DNA from: Ascidia mentula
Taxonomy: Eukaryota > Chordata > Ascidiacea > Phlebobranchia > Ascidiidae
Direction: 5' to 3'
DNA length: 64,000 bases
Assembly: GCA_947561715.1 (NCBI GenBank)
Contig: OX387199.1
Coordinates: 501,001 to 565,000 of the forward strand
Below the pieces are notes generated by a model. The model was given only the letters and a program-made list of their open reading frames with translations. It searched no databases and was not told where the DNA came from. Shown piece by piece: positions 23,100 through 34,200 of this stretch. The number at the start of each line of letters is the position of its first letter. Positions within the stretch are counted from its first letter, which is position 1. The position numbers and the translations under genes are program-made.

Positions 23100-24200
23100 C
23101 TGTTTTAATACATTTGAAGAAATTTCAATGGTGCGGGAAGAGTTGCAACAAAACCTCGTTAAAAATATTTCCAGAAGACCAACAGTTGGGTATTTCAATG
23201 AAACACAAGAGTAGGGATCACAAAGAATCAGTTCCCACAATGACGTCAGCTATGTGTTGGAAATGTTTCCAAGGTACAACACCTAGGTGTTTCCTCAACT
23301 TAAGGTACAACATACACGTGTTTCATGGAGTCAACTCCACCCATTACGCCGCCTGAGAACTTGACGATGTCATTAGGGCATAAAAGACATCAATATCTGT
23401 GTTTCTTGACGCCGATATTCAAACTTACATACAGCAGCTTATATAGAAAACCGTTGGGTAATTAGTGTGCGATGTGGGAGGGATATTTGCATGTATTTCC
23501 TGAAACGTAAATCTTGAAAGTAAATAAGGCTTCCTGTCAGCATCAACCTCCCTTCCCACATAGAACGAGCTCTCACTATGAAGGCAGATGTGATGGGACA
23601 ACAGGGGGTGTTAGTTACAGTCAGTTGGAGTTGAAGATTTCAGATGTTTTTCCTTTAACAGACCGTTGGACGTGTAGTTTGGTTGTTGTTTAAATTGCGC
23701 CAAAATTAACGAATAAACAGTAGAAAAAATCGCGAAGTCTTTGTTTGACAAAATACGCGTTTTGTCAAAACTTCCATTGAAACTTCGTGAAAAAAACTTC
23801 AAGGTCCTGAATAGTTTCCGCGAAACTTGATCAATGTTTGCCAGGAACCGAGACTTGACTGAATGACACCGAAATGTCGGTTAGACTTTTAACAAAGGCA
23901 CCAGCATATGCCTCGCTGCAACGTAGTGACGCATACTATGGTGAGCATTAGGTGCTGGGTGTTAGAAGGCCGAAGATAGAAAAACGTTCAGCAATTCATC
24001 GTGGTTTCAATGATGAAAACCTTGCAGCCGTAGCAAAACCAACCAGCACAAAACTAAGACTTGTGAAATACCGCCATGTAAACAACGAAGGTAGTCATTA
24101 AGTTATCACCAGGAACACAAAAAGATGACGGAAAAACGTGCAACGGTTGGAAAAACTGATTAAAAATTTATATTTTGTTTTATGCGCAAAAGACCCATAA
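23100..24200. other. Intergenic, nothing supported
   Basis: Short frames only. No domain, repeat or RNA gene was recognised between the small secreted-peptide gene and the repeat upstream of the tetraspanin gene. Confidence 0.4.
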
Positions 24201-24204
24201 TAAT

Positions 24205-24310
24205 CAATGAGAGCTGCAGACAGGGTGTATACACGCACTGTTTCGACCTGTAAGGTCTCATCAGTGCAGCTGTTGATGTGGCACTGTGCTAGCTGGTGGA
24301 CTAGCAGGCA
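24205..24310. repeat. Dispersed repeat, copy 1
   Basis: Contains GCTGCAGACA, then CACTGTTTCGACCTGTAAGG and TCTCATCAGTGCAGC. Close relatives occur at about 34,425-34,605, 41,880-42,100 and 48,650-48,870. It lies immediately upstream of tetraspanin exon 1. Confidence 0.65.
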
Positions 24311-24399
24311 CACAGATTTCCACTTTGTGGTACCTATATTTGTTTGTTGTTCAGAAAAAAGTTAATTCGTTGATAATTTGTGAAAAATACTCCGTCAAA

Positions 24400-25903
24400 A
24401 TGCAAACCAAAGGAATGGAATGTTGCAAGATTTTGCATTTTATCGTCAACTTTCTAATATTTGTAAGTATTGAACACTCTGACGTCAGCATCTTCCGTGT
24501 TGCGTCACTATGCAAATTAAGGTTACGCAACAATGGTTTGACTCGATATTTTGATGTAGAATTAAATACAATGCAAAATTAATTTGCATCACGGCAGGTT
24601 TGTTCAAATTGCAAATCAATTTCCGCGCAAAAATTAAATTCAACCTTTAGTAAACAAAATAAACCACTGGGGGGCGGCAAAGACTTGTTCATTTCTCCAA
24701 ATCATCCGTTTGTTTTTTATTTGAGACGATTCAAAATATCTGATCATGTTTTTATGAAGATTGCCGGTGGGATTCTGCTTGGTTTGGGAATTTGGGTGAA
24801 AACGAGTGCGGATGCGTTCAAAACCCTCCAGAGCAATCCGAACTCCTCCCAAGTTGTGATTGTGATGATTGTCCTCGGGGCTGTCATCACTGTGTGCGGA
24901 TTCTTCGGCTGCTTAGGGGCTGCCCTTGAGAACAAATGCCTGCTTGGTTTTGTGAGTTATATTTTTTCTTCACAGTTGATTATTTTTTTTTTTCTTCACT
25001 CCTGAAGGTATTTAGTGTGACGTCAATTGACCGTGGATAGCTCATATGACGTCAATAACTCTGAAGTAATATTATCGTTATTCCATGTTTTCCACACCGA
25101 TCATGACGTCATTATGACGTATTTATGGTTATGTTTCCAGTTCTTCGCCCTGGTGTTGCTCCTCCTCCTGGGAGAGATTGCGGTGATAATAATGATCGCT
25201 GTTTCGATACCGAAGTTGGGGGCAATCACACCAGCAACAATCAGCAACACTGTTGAGATGACAAGATGGGATGTTCTGCAAACATCTGTACGTTGATCAT
25301 GAATACAACATTACATACCAAATCCATATCAGTGCTTGTCCCAAAATACCACAAATCAGCAATTTTATAAATAAAGTCTTTTATGTTGCAAAGCACCACA
25401 AACGCCATAAATTCACCGAATCTCTTGGTCATTGAACATTAATTGTTTTTAAAACTTGTCCTTATGTAACCCCTGTTTGACCTGTAGTAACCGTCAACAT
25501 TTTCACAGCTTGCATGTTGCGGTGTGAATGGACCTGGGGATTGGGGAGGTAACATACCAGCCTCTTGTTGTGCGAACGGGAAAACCTGCACATTGCTCTC
25601 ATCCGATTTACACAAAGGGGGATGCCAAAAAAATCAGAGCCAGATGTTTTGGATCATCATCGGGTTCGCGATCGGCAGCCTTTTCTTCGAGGTAAATATT
25701 TCGTCGCGGGTTCGACTCCCAGCGTTGGCGTTTTTCAACTTTCGTTTTTACACATTTTAGTGTATTCAGTTTAAACTTGGATGCTTAAGTAAGTTTAAAT
25801 TGCACTCATTCCTGTTTAGATTGCAGCCTTGGTTTCCGCCTGTTGTCTTTGCAAGAACATTGGAGGTTACAATAGTGAAACCAGTCAACTGCACAAACCC
25901 TAA
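24400..25903 (+). CDS. Tetraspanin, 222 aa, five exons
   Basis: Four-transmembrane organiser of membrane microdomains (family knowledge). Exons 24400-24462, 24760-24951, 25141-25287, 25509-25691 and 25820-25903 are all phase 0 and give 222 codons. TM1 spans exons 1-2 (CCKILHFIVNFLIF then IAGGILLGLGIW). TM2 is VVIVMIVLGAVITVCGFFGC followed by LGAALENKCLLG. TM3 is FFALVLLLLLGEIAVIIMI. The large extracellular loop carries the hallmark CCG (LACCGVNGPGDW) and PASCC plus two further cysteines (KTC, GGC), i.e. a six-cysteine loop that is rather short. TM4 is MFWIIIGFAIGSLFFE continuing into IAALVSACCLC, with juxtamembrane cysteines for palmitoylation. The tail ends ETSQLHKP. AATAAA at 26,012. I cannot assign a specific vertebrate TSPAN. 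Confidence 0.92.
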
Positions 25904-26011
25904 GCACTATATATCCCTAGAATGCTGACATGTAATTAAATTATTTTTCTGTAATCTATTCCACTGTAAGTTCAATATCATGTGAACAACTTACATTACG
26001 CGTGTATTTGG

Positions 26012-26017
26012 AATAAA
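26012..26017 (+). terminator. Polyadenylation signal AATAAA
   Basis: AATAAA lies about 110 bp after the tetraspanin stop codon. Confidence 0.55.
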
Positions 26018-26019
26018 AG

Positions 26020-27165
26020 GGAATTTAGGTTATGAGTTCCAACCTTTTTCTGATAAAGTGACAAAGTTTTGGTGTTAATCAGGAAGCAATCTAGTGGGGA
26101 TGTACTCTAATTATCATGTCTGAAACAGTTATATAAAACTTTATTATTCCACGACAACCCAAGAATGTTTTCCTGAAAATTCAAAGGTCAAAGCATTACC
26201 TGCCAGGCAAGACCAAATTCCTTTGAGATGCAAATCGAATCGTTTTCCGCGAAAAGTAGCACCCCAATTGTGACGTCACATAATGTGCACAATGGAGGAC
26301 TGTTGTACGACAAGCGATTATGAATGAGCCATTGATTAACAGAATGCGAAGCAGTCAAGTTCGGGGCTTCGTTTGTTTTGTCCTAAATAAACGCAAGATT
26401 AATCGTCGCGTTCGATTGGCGCATTCTGACGCTAACAAATAGCATTGTTACGTCCAAACGGCTGCGCATTATTACGTAGCCACTAAATATGGCGCTGCCT
26501 CCGGCTTAATTAATCAAATAATCCTATTAAGGAAAATTTTTTGATGCAATTGTCAATAATTTCAACTCGTAAACTTGTTTTGAGAGTTTTGAATTTTTTT
26601 CGGTGTGCGTGCACCACAGAAAACACGAATTCAAACCATTTTACAATTTAAGTTTGACAGAACAAGGTTGTCAAGTCTCAAACCGATAGCGAATACGTAA
26701 TTAGCAAGAATAGTTAAAAGCAAATATACTTGTTGACACGCTGCGGCCATTACAATTTTTTTATATTTATTTGTCGTTTTATGTGAAAATATGTTTATGG
26801 AAACATTTAACATTTAACACCGTTCCCCCCAGGTAAAGGTATTATCGTACGCATGTTTTAGTTGTGGAATGTCGAATATTCAGGCAGCATTGCTTAAAAG
26901 CATCGGTTTGTTGGAAAATTACAACGGCAATTTTTTTAATTTTTTTTACAAAATTTTTTAATAAAAAATCGGGTAATTTTCTTCACGTTTTTGTTTCAAC
27001 AAAATTTATTTCAAAATCTCGCGCAAAACAACAATGGCGTCAATAAATATATTCGGGAATAAATAAATCAAAAAAATACACAAAGTGTTTCCAAAACAAA
27101 TAAACAGTGCCACATTTTACACAAGAAGAATAGAAGAAGAACAAAAAAGTGTCCACGATTTCAAT
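26020..27165. other. Intergenic, nothing supported
   Basis: AT-rich sequence with only short frames. It separates the plus-strand tetraspanin from the 3' end of the minus-strand PSP94-like gene (convergent pair). Confidence 0.4.
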
Positions 27166-28319
27166 TCAGAAAGAATATTCGTGCATGAAATTGGCGATTT
27201 TGTTTCTTCTTCCACTTTTTACCGCTTGCCTTTTGGCGTTTCCTCTTTTGAAAGCGCGAGCTGAAGTAGAAGGATTTTTCGGGTCGGGAAACCATATTCT
27301 CCTCTCAAACCTCCTCTTAAACCTCCGATCCTGGCAAGGTCGCCGATGATTGTTCCGCTGAACCAATGGAACCAGGCATTGTGATATTGGGAGAATGAAG
27401 CTGTTTCTACTGTCGGCCGGATCCCTTTGACAAGTTGACGGAATTCGTCTTGGCAGAAGAGTTCTGACAAAATATATTTAATGAGAGTGTTGCGCAATTA
27501 AACGTCTGAATGTCGGTTATTTTAATGCAGACAACGGTCGCTTCAAATTTTGTTGCTTGTTTTGTTCCAAAAGGAAATGTCCAGAAACCATGTCAGGTAA
27601 CTGTTTCCGTAAAACAATAACTTTATTCTAAATTATTCTAAAATAAAACGACTGACAATGTACAAATTTACCCCACAAATGCTGAGTTTAATTATGGGAT
27701 ATTAGAAAAATCCATGCAGTCTTGACAATTATCGGGTCTCAATCGTTCCCAGTTCTCACGCCACAATACGATGTCACATAACCACAGACTCCAACTTACA
27801 TTTGTGTGCATTGGATGATCAGAGGGGCGAGACATTTGCAGTGTCGGCATCGTTCGTTGTCGATCCAGTGTTTGTCACGAAGATAACGATTTTCTTGGTG
27901 CTGACAAACATGGCGGTTATTCACCACCCTGAAAAGTCCCTCTGCAATAAATCAATGGAAAGTGTGATTGCGTTGAAATTAAAGAAAAACTTTAGAAAAA
28001 CCAAGTTTAGAAAGGGAGTAAAATGGCATCCAATAAAACATTCGCTAAATCTCATTAAAAAAACAGATCCAAATTTCCAGCAAGCTGTTATTTCTGGTCC
28101 CAAGCAGAGTTTAATAATTTTTACACATCTTTACCAACCTCCACGCTTCACATAATCATTCCCTTTTATTATATCCGCAATAAGGTGGTCATTCTTACGT
28201 ATCCGTGACGGTGGAGTGGTTACTGCTCGTTCAAAATCTTCACTGACATTGTAAATTTTCTGCCCTTGGACAGAGGAGGTGAAGACAAAGATGACTGAAA
28301 TTTTGAAAATCATCTCCAT
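27166..28319 (-). CDS. Secreted microseminoprotein/PSP94-like protein with polybasic C-terminus, 203 aa
   Basis: Exons 28135-28319, 27800-27928 and 27166-27463 join in phase (612 nt with stop; donors GTAAAG and GTAAGT). The signal peptide is MEMIFKISVIFVFTSSVQG. The cysteine core reads C-x16-W-IDNERC-RHC-KC-x7-C, then single cysteines in PSTCQRD, ISQCLV and RRPCQD. That spacing, including W-x4-C-x2-C-x1-C, matches the beta-microseminoprotein (PSP94) pattern better than a plain von Willebrand type C domain. After the core comes an unusual basic tail of about 50 residues (DRRFKRRFERRIWFPDPKNP ... KSGRRNKIANF). A TATA-like element on the coding strand (TATTTAA) lies 76 bp upstream of the ATG. 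The ATG at 28,319 was preferred because the in-frame codons upstream are not ATG. Function unknown; family assignment rests on cysteine spacing. Confidence 0.65.
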
Positions 28320-28394
28320 GGTCGTCAGTGATTTCAGCACTGTTGATGTCTCCTGTGCTTGCTTTGTCTGCGGCCATTTTGATGCGAGTCTCGT

Positions 28395-28401
28395 TTAAAT
28401 A
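28395..28401 (-). promoter_or_regulatory. TATA-like element of the PSP94-like gene
   Basis: TATTTAA on the minus strand, 76 bp before the chosen ATG. An ATG in a different frame at about 28,377 lies near the expected transcription start and is probably skipped. Confidence 0.4.
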
Positions 28402-28837
28402 GGAGAGAAAAATATCGACGTAAAAGGAAAAAAAATCGCCAAGTGTAGACAATGAGCCTCTGTTTGTGACCGAACAAAACACATGACATCATTGTTGAGA
28501 TTGAAACGTGTTGCTTCTGACGTTGTTACGTCACAGAGCCAGGTTGTCTCTGCACAATACAGCATTATGCAGATCGCGCGAGTTGCCGAGGAAGATTCGA
28601 GAACGCCGAGAAACAAGATTTTAGGCGATTTTGTTGATACTGATTAGGCGTAACATGAGTAACGACCGCACACGTCATAACAATCGACCAATCAGAGTCG
28701 AGATCTGACATCAAAATCAACCAATCATGAGTAAGCAAGGTAAAGCCGTTCATTACTCAAAATAATCAAGGTTTTTTGTCCTCGTCATTTCCGCAAGTAG
28801 TTTTTACACAAGAATATACGTGCGTATTACCATAAAC

Positions 28838-29026
28838 CAGTGTTTCCCAACCGGTGGTACGCGTATTCGACCGCATTCCAGGTGGTACGCGAGCACCTTT
28901 CCGTAATTAGCGGATATAGTTCGAATTGAAAAAATCGCAAGTGATCCCGAACTCAACTAGGTGGTACGCGTCGAAATTGTTTTACCTCCAAGTTGTACGC
29001 AACAACAAAAAGTTAGGGAATCACTG
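28838..29026. mobile_element. hAT-like MITE, 189 bp
   Basis: Begins CAGTGTTTCCCAACC and ends with the inverted form GGGAATCACTG, so the terminal inverted repeat is CAGTG[TA]TTCCC. GGTGGTACGCG appears three times inside, with a fourth degenerate copy. The ends are typical of non-autonomous hAT elements. The flanking octamers do not clearly match, so the target-site duplication has decayed. Confidence 0.7.
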
Positions 29027-29152
29027 GTCTAGACCTTGTGGTGGCCGCAGTAAAGAACAGAAGAACAATTTAAACGTTTTTTGTAGCTAAAAACTTGCAA
29101 AAACATTGAGGCAACCAATGAGTTTTTTATGTTTATACAAAATAATACATAT

Positions 29153-29608
29153 TTAGAAAATGGAAATCAATTTTGACCACTTTCCAAGCTGATTGCAGCC
29201 ATGAAGCCGTTCCATTACAACCCCCTGTTGTGATGCAACAAACAAAAGCTTGGTGTTGAACTGGCAACGGCGAATTCGGAAAATCAAATTTCTCGGAAAG
29301 ATTTTGCGCGAAATTAGCGATTCGTTCCACATCTCATTGTCTGCGGGGCTGTGCATTGTGACGTAAGAACAAAAAGCGATGACGCAGCAAGAAAGTTGAG
29401 CTGATTGAAAAAGATAATTAACGTTTAACAATTTCTTTCCTTTAGGGAATAAAATATTTTGAAGCCATCTGCTGTCATGGTATTTATTACCTTGATGTAA
29501 ACAACACAACATTAGAATTAGAAGACCAATCGTCACGAAGTCAATGTAGGTTGTGACCGAAACACATCCGACGGCTAACCACGTGGGTGACCTTGAAAGT
29601 GCATTCAT
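29153..29608 (-). CDS. Hypothetical protein with one transmembrane segment, uncertain
   Basis: An uninterrupted 151-codon frame starting at an ATG. Residues about 17-38 form a hydrophobic segment (VTTYIDFVTIGLLILMLCCL). A donor-like site directly after it (CATCAAG/GTAATA) and an acceptor (TTTTTCAATCAG) further on would splice the first part to the rest in the same frame. No family recognised; the second half has no clear domain. It could be a real small gene or chance. Confidence 0.25.
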   Translation of the reverse strand: MNALSRSPTWLAVGCVSVTTYIDFVTIGLLILMLCCLHQGNKYHDSRWLQNILFPKGKKLLNVNYLFQSAQLSCCVIAFCSYVTMHSPADNEMWNESLISRKIFPRNLIFRIRRCQFNTKLLFVASQQGVVMERLHGCNQLGKWSKLISIF

Positions 29609-30526
29609 GACCCCTGATTAAGGATGAATCGAATGAGCGCACGATGAAAATCCGGAAAAAGTCAAAGTCGTCGGTTTTGTAACGAGTTTGTCGGATGACA
29701 GGAGGATACGAGCCATGATTTAAACCGATTAAATCTACGTCTGACGTAAACAGTGCGGTTCTGATTACCCGTGTACTCATGTCGGTCGGTTTGAACCACA
29801 CAGGTTGATGAACGAAGCAAGGTTTAGTGGTTTATGGAAGGGTGTGGCCAGACGTCAGCTTCTCACTGGATACAATTCACTTTCACGGGTTCTCGTACAG
29901 GTTTCGGGCAACACGAAGGAATACCGAATACACAAAGAACAGGAGTTAGTTCTCTTTAAAAACATTAAGATCTTAAACTGGCTGTGATCGTCTTTTACTC
30001 CTTTTGGAGCTGTAGGATTTAATATTAATTCGTAAAGACAGATCCGTCGGTCACCGACTTGCACAGAATGATTCCTGTGGTCATTTTTCACATTCTCTCA
30101 GGCAAAGAACAAGTGGAAAGCTTTATGGGAAAAGGAGCAGCGATTCTTGTCAAACCAAATTCTCGAATATTTTCAATCAGCCAAATTAAATCCAAGACAG
30201 CGCTCTTTCAAAAACACAACTTACCATAAATATTCCATGTTAAACTGGGAAAATTAATGAAATCAGCCTGGGGGAGTTACATAACATATCAAATTTATTT
30301 CGTCACAAAATTGAATGCAATATGCAACAGGCAGCTAAACCAGGGGAAAAAAACGTGATGAGGAAAATGAATGAAGTGATGACTCACAAACATATCTGTG
30401 ACGTAATAATAAATATCGAACTCTTTTTTTAGTGATGAATGTGAGAGAATGGAAATGTGTGAAATTACTCTAGAAATAGAAGATGCGAAAATAATTTGAT
30501 TAAAAGTCAATGAAAAGTGACCAAAT

Positions 30527-30921
30527 ATGGAGGAAAGTTTTGATTCCAATGAAATCGTCGATAAGTTGTGGAAACAAAGTCATTATGAGGAATATTCTGG
30601 AGTTTCAATAAAAAAATCACGGACAATAAATCAGAAAAACCGCATTAAGTTTGTTACAAAAGCGTGGACGACTTAATCACTTGATACAAACCTTATATGA
30701 ATGTTCATGAGTTTCTATGTGAATGCGACGGAATCACGACGATGAATAATCACGAATATATGAATAAGTTTCACAAAGAAGGTGGTGTTAGTTTGTACAA
30801 GAGCATGGAGTATACGAGAAATGCACCTAAGAATATGAGAAGGCACCTACAAGGCTGGAAACAGGCGGATAAAAGATGTTTTGAAAAAATAAAAACCAAT
30901 ACTTGGTTGAAAGCAAAATGA
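30527..30921 (+). other. Two short plus-strand frames before a polyA signal
   Basis: A 49-codon ATG frame (MEESFDSNEIVDKLW ...) starts at about 30,527, and a 74-codon ATG frame (MNVHEFLCECDGITTM ...) occupies 30,697-30,921. An AATAAA follows within ten bases. Composition is lysine/asparagine rich and protein-like, but I recognise no family and found no convincing splice joining them. The rest of 28.4-31.2 kb shows nothing else. Confidence 0.2.
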
Positions 30922-31223
30922 AACAATAAAATTGTTCTTTTTAAACTTAAATGACAATGACAGCGTATGACGTCACAAAACGAATCAAACACTCCCATCG
31001 TTCCCCGTAATAGGTAATCAACAAATATTTTAATTGTTACGAAACAAAACAAAAACACCTTTAGAGATAATTTCTGTGTTTTGCGTCATTAAAAGTGACG
31101 TCATTCTCTATTTTTTTAAAGAAATACGTGAAACTTGTTGAGAAAATAGAAAGGCACTTGATTGAAGTGAAGTGCAATAAGTTGAATGGCTTGTATTAAA
31201 CTGCATTATCACCATAGCAACGA

Positions 31224-34200
31224 TCACGTGTATATGGTCTTGTAGAGGTTTTTCATGTTTCTGACTCTGACATGTTCGTCCTCGATCTCCTCACAATTAA
31301 TAGCCGGAAACCATCCGACTTCACCGTCCCTTAACCTCTCTCCCTCCAACCAACCTACGTCATACATCACGTCATCACACACTATAACACATAAAAATGA
31401 CGTCACCCACCGTCTGAAGTTTTCTTGAGCACTTGCATGACGTCATTGACATCGATAGACAGTTCGTCGGGCTGTTGGGCGGTGTAGGGTTCCACGCACG
31501 TGTATTGAGGACAATCTGTACGCCATTCACACGTCATAATGAAAGTTGTAACGTCATAAAGCACAGCGAGAATAAAAACTCACCCCATGATTCGTAAATA
31601 CTTTCCCCTGTGCTTCCTTGGTTCGGAGGATTTAAAGCATCAGTCCAACGTGACAGTTCGTTTCTGTGACGTAACAATTTGCATTGTTACAGCATAGTAG
31701 TGGTGTGGTGGACTGAATATCACATCTACCACGTCATTAAGTTTATGATGGGCAAGTTTAATAAAATTTAGTTGTAACTATGGTGATTTGAACAGTTTTA
31801 CCGAAACCTCACGACGTTAAAATGTCCATAGTTGAACCTGGTTAAGTTCTACTCACTGTGAATTAGGCGACAACGTAGCCTCCACCCTTCTACCACTTTG
31901 ATCTTCCAATATTATCAGGAATATTGTGTTCTCGCTCACTGCCCGTTCATTCACATACAGGAGGTTGCGTTTCGACCAGTTGATTACCTCGTATCTCGTC
32001 GAACCTCCAGACTCCATAAAGCTAAAGAGGATTAGCTAATATTAGAATCTTTAACTGATGCTCGGATTAGGTTCAGTAATCACAGATACAACCAATATAT
32101 CACAGGTTATCAAACCTACATAACTGACATAACGCACAAAATGTATTTCAGCCTTTGAACATATTCGGTGGATAACTGCTTGTACTGTCATGTTTTTGAC
32201 AAACCTAAACCGAAAAATCCATTAAAGACAGCGTTTTTGTCGCATTTATGTTGCGGATTACTCTTGTATTATAAACGGAAAAACATAATTTTGTGCTCAA
32301 CAAGAACGCTTTAAAATCTCCACCTCTTCTTTCTTGCGATGAACAAGACATCTGAGAAGAGAAACAACCACATCTTCCCACGATTATCCTTCTTCTTGGC
32401 GGACTCGGTTGTCAAGGTAACCATCATCTCTCCTTTCTTGACCAGATTTCTATGTGTGGGGGTAAATGGCGCAAGTTGATTACGTCATCACACAAGAATT
32501 TTTACTCAAAAAAATTAACAAACGACTTTGTTCCAAACATCCACGAACCTTGTTAGAGATATGAGTGCAAAAGTTTTGACGGAAGGCGCGTAATCGAGTT
32601 GTGACGCAATTTCCGCTAGTTGTTCGGTTTGCTGCATCTTCCGAGCACCTTCGTTGCACTTTTTAACAAGCTGTGTCACAATAGAAGGATGTAAACAACT
32701 TTTTCCACAATGAAGAAACAACTTTGTTAAGCCACAGACATTAATTTATATTTTGGGGTGGAAACCACTTAAACAAAGTAATTTAAACCCAAAACCGATG
32801 TGGAAATGGGCAAAATGATATTATGGACACAACTTCACGAACACTGGATTCTGTGGAAGGTTTAGATATGCGGTAATATTTTCCTCTTGTTTTTTTTTCA
32901 CAAGTTTACGTGTGTTTAGGTACAAAAAGAGAGTTACTCGCGAAAGCTAATGTACTTTACATTACAACAGTCAGTCTTCTTAAAGAGTTCCAAACCAAGA
33001 GAGTTCAGTTCGTAGAAGACTACTACTACAGCACATTTAATAATTTTACAAAAGTCCCCGCAATACCTGGTTGACGACGCCCAGTGCATGTCGAGCTCGT
33101 TTGACGAATTTTAAATCTCCGGCAGCGTCCGCTGCGTTCACGATCGCTGATACGAGAAGAGGAAGACGAGTCACTCTCTGCATTGGGAGCAGGAGGAAGG
33201 AGAGAAGAGGAAGCTTATTGCAAGCTGGGGAGGTTTCCAACCTGGACAATTCCTCCTGGAAACGATCGTGTGATCGCCTGGAGGGTAAAATATTCCGGTT
33301 ATTCTGGTTTTTCCACGTCAAGCAATCACACATCCACAAAATGACTCAATATAATTTTGTTTGTAGTTTGCGTGTATATGAGTAAACTAGTTGATGAATC
33401 AGAATCACCGATTGAATTTGCAGTGAACCAGATGATCATACACATACACATCTGTTTGTGAACAAAGTTACACGGTTTCATGATGAAAAAATTTAGACTG
33501 TTTTAACGCAAAGCTTTAATATAATGCCAAGAATATTCACATTAAACTTACTGTAGTCTGGTCAGAGTTCGGTCTTGGAAGGTTTGGTTCTGTATATATC
33601 TCACATAAACATCGAAGTCGTGTTTCGCGAACTGAGCGACCAAATCACAAACTTTACTCAGTCGATATTCCTTCCAAAAGTGTTTCTCGAGATCTTGGAG
33701 GAATCTTTGACAACAAAAGCTTGAATTTTACCGAACATAAGCAGATGTACCACATGTTGCTGCGCTTAAAAATGTCCAAACAACAAACAAATTTGTATTT
33801 TACTATCAAGTCCACCATACCAACCAAGCAGTATTATCAATTGCGTGCTTCTTGTGTTCATTATGTCCACAAGAAATTAATCATTTCAACGTTTTAACAC
33901 CAAGCAATGAAGTGATTTGGTGACAGAATATAATCAAGTAATCACAATACAGTCTTGTGTAAAGCGGAATCATGTCTGCATGCATTTATGTGAATTCGCA
34001 CTCACTTTTGCTCCACACTTCTCACTGTCTTTATATTGGAGAAGAGCACGTGACGATCCTGGGTCGGAAGAACATCCGAACTTTCCATCGCCCAATCGTC
34101 CATGAAGTGACTCACCAGGATATTTAAACTTCGAAGATAGGAGGCTTGTGACGTAATCACCTCGAATTGGGCCTGCGAGCATTTACATGGATGTCAGTTT

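Noticed and set aside
27149-27349. Plus-strand signal-peptide-like frame (MKLAILFLLPLFTACLLAF)
   Set aside because: Antisense to the last exon of the PSP94-like gene; the hydrophobic run mirrors the basic tail's codons and no polyA or splice context was found.
27802-28155. 117-aa plus-strand frame
   Set aside because: It is antisense to the spliced PSP94-like exons, which have a signal peptide, consistent phases and a cysteine pattern.
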